From Candidatus Poribacteria bacterium (GTDB taxonomy: Bacteria > Poribacteria > WGA-4E > UBA9662): a stretch of DNA of 36,827 bases. Shown here piece by piece: positions 33,449 to 36,827 of the stretch (position 1 is the stretch's first letter; every line of letters starts with the position of its first letter). The notes beneath the pieces are model-generated. The model was not told where the DNA came from and did no database searches. It worked only from the letters and a program-made list of their open reading frames with translations. The stretch lies in NCBI GenBank assembly GCA_012963885.1, contig DTUY01000324.1, positions 1-36,827 of the forward strand, read 5' to 3'. A program made the position numbers and the translations under genes.

Positions 33449-35194
33449 ATGAAAAAAAATTGCTCGCTCTGGCGGTACGATTTACTGAAGATTTTCAGTG
33501 TTGGGTTGTTGTTTATTGGTGGTTCGTTGCAGCCTGTATACACCGACCAACGTGACTTTATCCTAGTTCGCAATCCGAAAAAGCTGTACGAAGGCCAGCT
33601 AAAAGCCAATAGGATATCTGTTGGGATATCTGGAGATGATACGCCGTCTGTTATCTTTTCCCGATCATATTTCCGCGGCGACCAACTGTTTTTGTTTGCC
33701 ACCCGTGACTATCAATTCAAGAATGGTAAACTGAGAGAAGAAATAGTTCTTTATACTTCCTTAGATCAAGGAGAAACCTGGTCCGATTGGCAAGTCCTAC
33801 CTGTTTTGGGGGGTGAACCCCGCCCTTCAATTACCAAGCGAGGTACGATCTTAATTACCACGCGTTTACTAGCCGAAGATATTCGAAATACGCTAGGGTA
33901 CACACACAGTTACTTGTATAGATCCACCGATAACCTCAAAACAATCGAACAAGTTCAAATCACTGCCGAATTTTTCCCCCAGATTATGGTAGAAGTGCCT
34001 CAAACCGCTGAAAGTAGACTAGAAACTGATCAAGATGGAATTAGCTTGAAAAAAAAGTTGTTATCTGACGAATTAGCTATAGAAAATGTGCAGGACAGAC
34101 GAAGAAGGAGAATGAAAACCAGTCAGGATTTGCTGGAAAATACCGAAGACGCAGGAACGATAAAAGGACGAGAAGAGCTTGGTCTGGTTGATACAGAAAA
34201 ATTATCAACCACTAACGAATTAGCTATAGAAAGTGTGCAAGACAGACGAAGAAGGAGAATGAAAACCAGTCAGGATTTACTGGAAAACATCAGAGGCACA
34301 GGAACGATAGCAGAACGAGAAGAGCTTGGTCTGGTTGATACAGAAAAATTATCAACCACTAACGAATTAGCTATAGAAAGTGTGCAAGACAGACGAAGAA
34401 GGAGAATAGAAACCAGTCAGGATTTACTGGAATTGATTGGTGAAAGAGAGTCAACTGTAGATATACTTCCTACAAGGCCTACGCAAGAATGGGTCTTAAC
34501 CAGCCGGAATGTGCTAGAATTAACCGACGGAAGTTTGATTCTAGGCGTCTCGATGCCGAACGGAATTGATTACCTGTGGAGATCTACCAATCAGGGTCGG
34601 ACTTGGGATACCACTACGACATGTCATTTTGAAGGTGTCGATCCGAATCGAATTAATCACCCGTTTTTCGGTGAAGGGGTATTCTGGCAACCTACCAACC
34701 GAGATTTACTGGTGTTGGTTTCTGTAAACTCGGGCTTGTTCCCAATTGGGAATCACCAAATTCTCGCCACAGATTTGAATCAAACGAAGAGATTAGTCAT
34801 CTTTCGATCGGAAGATCTAGGTCGGAATTGGCGGAGGGACACAGAGTTGGGTAGCGATTACGGTGAAATGTATCCTGGGCTCATCAGGTTGCGTGGTGGT
34901 AAGTTATTGATGACATTTACCGTTAGAAATTCCGAACGACCACTTGGTTTGCGGGCGGTTTTTGGAAAAGAGCGGCCGTTCGGTTTTGATTTTGATTTTC
35001 AATACGACCGGTTGATTCTGAATAGAGCACCACCAATAAACCAAGAAATCGGTGGTGGATTTGGCAATACGCTGCAAATTGAAAATAAAGAGCTGATTAC
35101 GTCCTACTCTTATCAAGGAACCGATGGAAAAACACACTTAGCAATTGTCAAATGGGCTATGCCTTCCGTCTGGAAAAGATCAATTGATTTCTAA
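33449..35194 (+). CDS. BNR/sialidase-like exported protein with internal tandem repeat
   Basis: The product is 581 aa with a signal peptide (about 1-31, ending PVYTD). Asp-box-like motifs of a six-bladed propeller are seen: TSLDQGETWSDW, RSTNQGRTWDTT and RSEDLGRNWRRD. IVLYTSLDQ, GDDTPSVIFSRSYFRG and ELITSYSYQGTDGKTHLAIV fit the sialidase fold. The propeller is split by an insertion (about residues 205-330). It consists of two complete copies and one partial copy of a 49-residue unit containing VQDRRRRRMKTSQDLLE. The insertion is charged and probably helical. Sialidase activity is uncertain because catalytic Arg/Tyr/Glu positions were not identified. There is no Shine-Dalgarno. Confidence 0.7.
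   Translation: MKKNCSLWRYDLLKIFSVGLLFIGGSLQPVYTDQRDFILVRNPKKLYEGQLKANRISVGISGDDTPSVIFSRSYFRGDQLFLFATRDYQFKNGKLREEIVLYTSLDQGETWSDWQVLPVLGGEPRPSITKRGTILITTRLLAEDIRNTLGYTHSYLYRSTDNLKTIEQVQITAEFFPQIMVEVPQTAESRLETDQDGISLKKKLLSDELAIENVQDRRRRRMKTSQDLLENTEDAGTIKGREELGLVDTEKLSTTNELAIESVQDRRRRRMKTSQDLLENIRGTGTIAEREELGLVDTEKLSTTNELAIESVQDRRRRRIETSQDLLELIGERESTVDILPTRPTQEWVLTSRNVLELTDGSLILGVSMPNGIDYLWRSTNQGRTWDTTTTCHFEGVDPNRINHPFFGEGVFWQPTNRDLLVLVSVNSGLFPIGNHQILATDLNQTKRLVIFRSEDLGRNWRRDTELGSDYGEMYPGLIRLRGGKLLMTFTVRNSERPLGLRAVFGKERPFGFDFDFQYDRLILNRAPPINQEIGGGFGNTLQIENKELITSYSYQGTDGKTHLAIVKWAMPSVWKRSIDF
34070..34432 (+). repeat. In-frame 147-bp tandem repeat (2 full + 1 partial copy)
   Basis: Units start at 34070, 34217 and 34364, exactly 147 bases (49 codons) apart, each opening GAATTAGCTATAGAAA. 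The second and third copies are nearly identical at DNA level where they overlap. The first has drifted most in its middle part (AIENVQD and NTEDAGTIKG versus AIESVQD and NIRGTGTIAE). The third is cut off after about 23 codons, beyond SQDLLE. The high DNA identity indicates recent duplication. Confidence 0.92.
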
Positions 35195-35422
35195 AATGCA
35201 ACAGGCTAAGGTTCTGCTTTTCTCCCTTCTAAGTACCTCTTTAATTTATCAATTGGATTATTTATATTGCCTGTTTTAGTATGTCTTCAAGAGCAATCAA
35301 TTGATGGTATTCTCGTTGTAATGCTGGTTAACCAAGTTGTGTTTAGGTGTTGATCAAACGCAGTGATTTAGGCTGTTGTTTGTCTAAAGCAGAAAGTGAA
35401 TTGTGTTGTACTGATCAAAAAT

Positions 35423-36604
35423 ATGAAAATTACCGATATTGAATGTCACATATTGGTTGCGCCTGATCTTAGACAGGATGCAACATCTTCTTCACAAGAC
35501 AACATTGTGGTTCTTGTGCATACAGATCAAGGAATTACAGGTGTTGGCGAAACTGATGTTGGTCCTTGGATCGCAAAGGCCGTTATTGAATCACCCAGTA
35601 GTCATACAATGGCACTGAGTATTAAAGAATTGTTGGTTGGACAAGACCCATTTGACACCTCAGCCCTTTGGGAAAAGATGTATATTGGCACTTGCATGAG
35701 TACAAGACGAGGGGCAGGGGTCTGTGCAATCGGTGCAATAGATATGGCATTGTGGGATATTAAGGGAAAAGCTCTTAATTTGCCATGCTACAAGTTGCTT
35801 GGTGGTGCCTATACTGATCATATTGTGCCCTATGCTTCTCTCCAGCCTAATGGTGAAACGGTTGAAGACTATAGTCGAAGTTTAGTCAATTGGTTACTTA
35901 AAGCTAAATCGCATGGATTCCGTGCTGCCAAACTGGAGTGTACCTTGGATGGTCCTTACCGGCACACTGGCCTACATGGTACGGATGAGGAGATGACAGA
36001 AATTATCATTGCCTGCCGAGAAGCAGTTGGATCCGGTTTTACATTGATGGTAGATGTGCAATATCTTTGGCGTGACGCAAGTAGTGCTTTGCGAACTGTT
36101 CAGCAATGGGAATCACTGGACATCTTTTTCTTGGAAACACCTTTGCGAACGGATAATCTGGAAGGATATGCTGTGCTTGCCCGTGAGGCACCAATGCGTA
36201 TTGCCGCTGGCGAATGGTTAACTACCCGATTTGAGTTTGCTGAATTGCTTGATAAGGGACAGGTCGAAGTTGCTCAGCCGGATGTCGGACGTGTTGGCGG
36301 TCTTACCGAAGCCATACGTGTCTGCCATCTAGCAGAGGATAAGGGAAGACTCATCGTTCCACACTGTTGGAACTCCGGAATTGGCATTGCTGCTTCCGCA
36401 CACTTAGCTGCTGCTGTTCCTCACTGTCCATTTATTGAATATTTGCCAGCAAATTTAACTGATTCCCCTCTGCGAATTGAGCTTGCTACTGACGGTTTAC
36501 AGATGCAAAATGGTCTACTTAGCCTACCCGACAAACCTGGTTTGGGTGTTGAGTTAGACATGGACGCACTGGAAAAGTACAGAGCTGAGCCGCTGACACT
36601 TTAA
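35423..36604 (+). CDS. Mandelate racemase/muconate lactonizing (enolase superfamily) enzyme
   Basis: The product is 393 aa from ATG 35423 (MKITDIECHILV, the usual first strand). An upstream GTG at 35396 would add nine residues. The N-terminal capping domain (1-125) includes GITGVGETDVGP. The barrel has K170-L-E172 on strand 2, metal ligands D211 (MVDVQYLW), E238 (FFLETPL) and E264 (IAAGEWL), and H314 in VPHCWNSGIGIA. These are the superfamily positions for Mg-dependent abstraction of the proton alpha to a carboxylate. Sugar-acid dehydratase or racemase activity is likely; the exact substrate is open. Its co-occurrence with an UxuA-like enzyme suggests acid-sugar catabolism. Confidence 0.85.
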   Translation: MKITDIECHILVAPDLRQDATSSSQDNIVVLVHTDQGITGVGETDVGPWIAKAVIESPSSHTMALSIKELLVGQDPFDTSALWEKMYIGTCMSTRRGAGVCAIGAIDMALWDIKGKALNLPCYKLLGGAYTDHIVPYASLQPNGETVEDYSRSLVNWLLKAKSHGFRAAKLECTLDGPYRHTGLHGTDEEMTEIIIACREAVGSGFTLMVDVQYLWRDASSALRTVQQWESLDIFFLETPLRTDNLEGYAVLAREAPMRIAAGEWLTTRFEFAELLDKGQVEVAQPDVGRVGGLTEAIRVCHLAEDKGRLIVPHCWNSGIGIAASAHLAAAVPHCPFIEYLPANLTDSPLRIELATDGLQMQNGLLSLPDKPGLGVELDMDALEKYRAEPLTL

Positions 36605-36607
36605 GTC

Positions 36608-36627
36608 CTGTATTCATACAAATACAG
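36608..36627. repeat. 7-bp inverted repeat between two genes
   Basis: CTGTATT (36608-36614) and AATACAG (36621-36627) form a perfect stem around CATACA, four bases after the stop of the enolase-superfamily gene. No T-run follows on the plus strand, so it is not a standard terminator. It may stabilise the transcript end or act in processing. Confidence 0.4.
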
Positions 36628-36641
36628 TGGGTCAAAATGAT

Positions 36642-36827
36642 ATGCCCAAAGTTTTTTTGCCGGAGATGACTTTTAGCCGAAGTGGAGGATATTCTCAGCC
36701 AAGTAGAATTGGCTATACTGCCAACTGGTAGTAATGAAGGTCATGGACCACATCTACCACTGAAAGTGGATGCCGCAACGGCAACATACGTTTCCTGTAA
36801 GTCTGCTGAATTGCTTTATCCGCAAGT
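36642..36827 (+). pseudogene. Start of a creatininase-family gene with apparent +1 frameshift
   Basis: ATG 36642 opens MPKVFLPEMTF, like the N-terminus of creatininase-family amidohydrolases ('LPEMTW..v'). That frame soon runs into stops. From about 36676 another frame, to the window edge, reads EVEDILSQVELAILPTGS, then NEGHGPHLPLKVDAATA, the family's metal site with E, H and D residues. The pieces fit one protein if one base is extra around 36671-36675 (TTTTA). Since the gene is cut by the window end I cannot tell mutation from a sequencing or assembly error. Confidence 0.6.

Noticed and set aside
34070-34432. Tandem repeat as a CRISPR-like array or mobile element.
   Set aside because: Units are contiguous, in frame and coding, with no spacers, transposase or terminal repeats.
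36637-36827. ATG 36637 opens a frame with UGA at 36667-36669 that then runs into the creatininase motif, resembling a third selenoprotein.
   Set aside because: The segment before the UGA (MICPKFFCRR) does not look like the family's N-terminus, while the neighbouring frame reads LPEMTF as expected. A frameshift is the simpler explanation.
1-36827. Reassignment of UGA to a standard amino acid across the genome.
   Set aside because: UGA is the normal stop of lysS, lolC, lnt and others here, and RF2, which reads UGA, is encoded.

Overview
The window comes from a diderm, LPS-bearing bacterium. It encodes BamA, an OmpH/Skp chaperone, LpxD, Lnt, LolC/LolD and a PorV/PorQ-type outer-membrane protein. 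The accessory genes (phytanoyl-CoA dioxygenase, mannonate-dehydratase-like TIM barrel, Gfo/Idh oxidoreductase, BNR sialidase-like protein, enolase-superfamily enzyme, creatininase) together with archaeal-type ether-lipid genes are what I would expect from a Poribacteria-like or FCB-superphylum lineage. That assignment is inference from gene content. UGA is the normal stop of many genes here (for example lysS and lolC), and prfB carries its autoregulatory frameshift, so the genetic code is standard. Two genes are nevertheless interrupted by UGA exactly where their families carry redox cysteines, so the organism very probably makes selenoproteins.

Layout. 1-1860 (minus strand): a probable selenoprotein with a UxxU motif, a CxxCH haem motif and a PDZ-like end, running off the left edge; a PhyH dioxygenase directly upstream of it; and a decayed DUF418 gene. 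2254-5872 (plus): mannonate dehydratase-like enzyme, zincin lipoprotein, Gfo/Idh oxidoreductase and a truncated LamG-like gene. 6238-8297 (minus): a DUF5683-like protein and a PorV/PorQ-family protein in one operon. 8572-19206 (plus): a dense run of lnt, a REC-GGDEF diguanylate cyclase, prfB (programmed +1 frameshift), lysS, lolC, lolD, ilvE and bamA, continuing into ompH and lpxD. 20961-24965 (plus): two UbiA-type prenyltransferases, an 8-Cys ferredoxin, a geranylgeranyl-reductase-type flavoprotein with an in-frame UGA, and a GGGP-synthase/PcrB-family enzyme. This looks like an archaeal-style isoprenoid ether-lipid module placed directly behind the outer-membrane biogenesis genes. 25011-27495: CorC-like CBS protein, a 44-aa membrane peptide and an orphan solute-binding protein. 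27496-28318: gene-poor stretch with coding debris. 28384-33323: gap, tpiA, secG, a small membrane protein, a slipin, a HIT protein and hemB. 33449-36827: BNR protein with an internal 147-bp tandem repeat, an enolase-superfamily enzyme, and the start of a creatininase-family gene with an apparent frameshift.

The most interesting signal is the pairing of the lipid module with selenocysteine. GGGP synthase and a DGGGP-synthase-like UbiA protein would build a di-isoprenyl glycerol ether phosphate. The flavoprotein would saturate its chains with electrons from the adjacent ferredoxin, and the cysteine near its FAD appears to be replaced by selenocysteine. No tRNA, rRNA, CRISPR array or insertion sequence was recognised.
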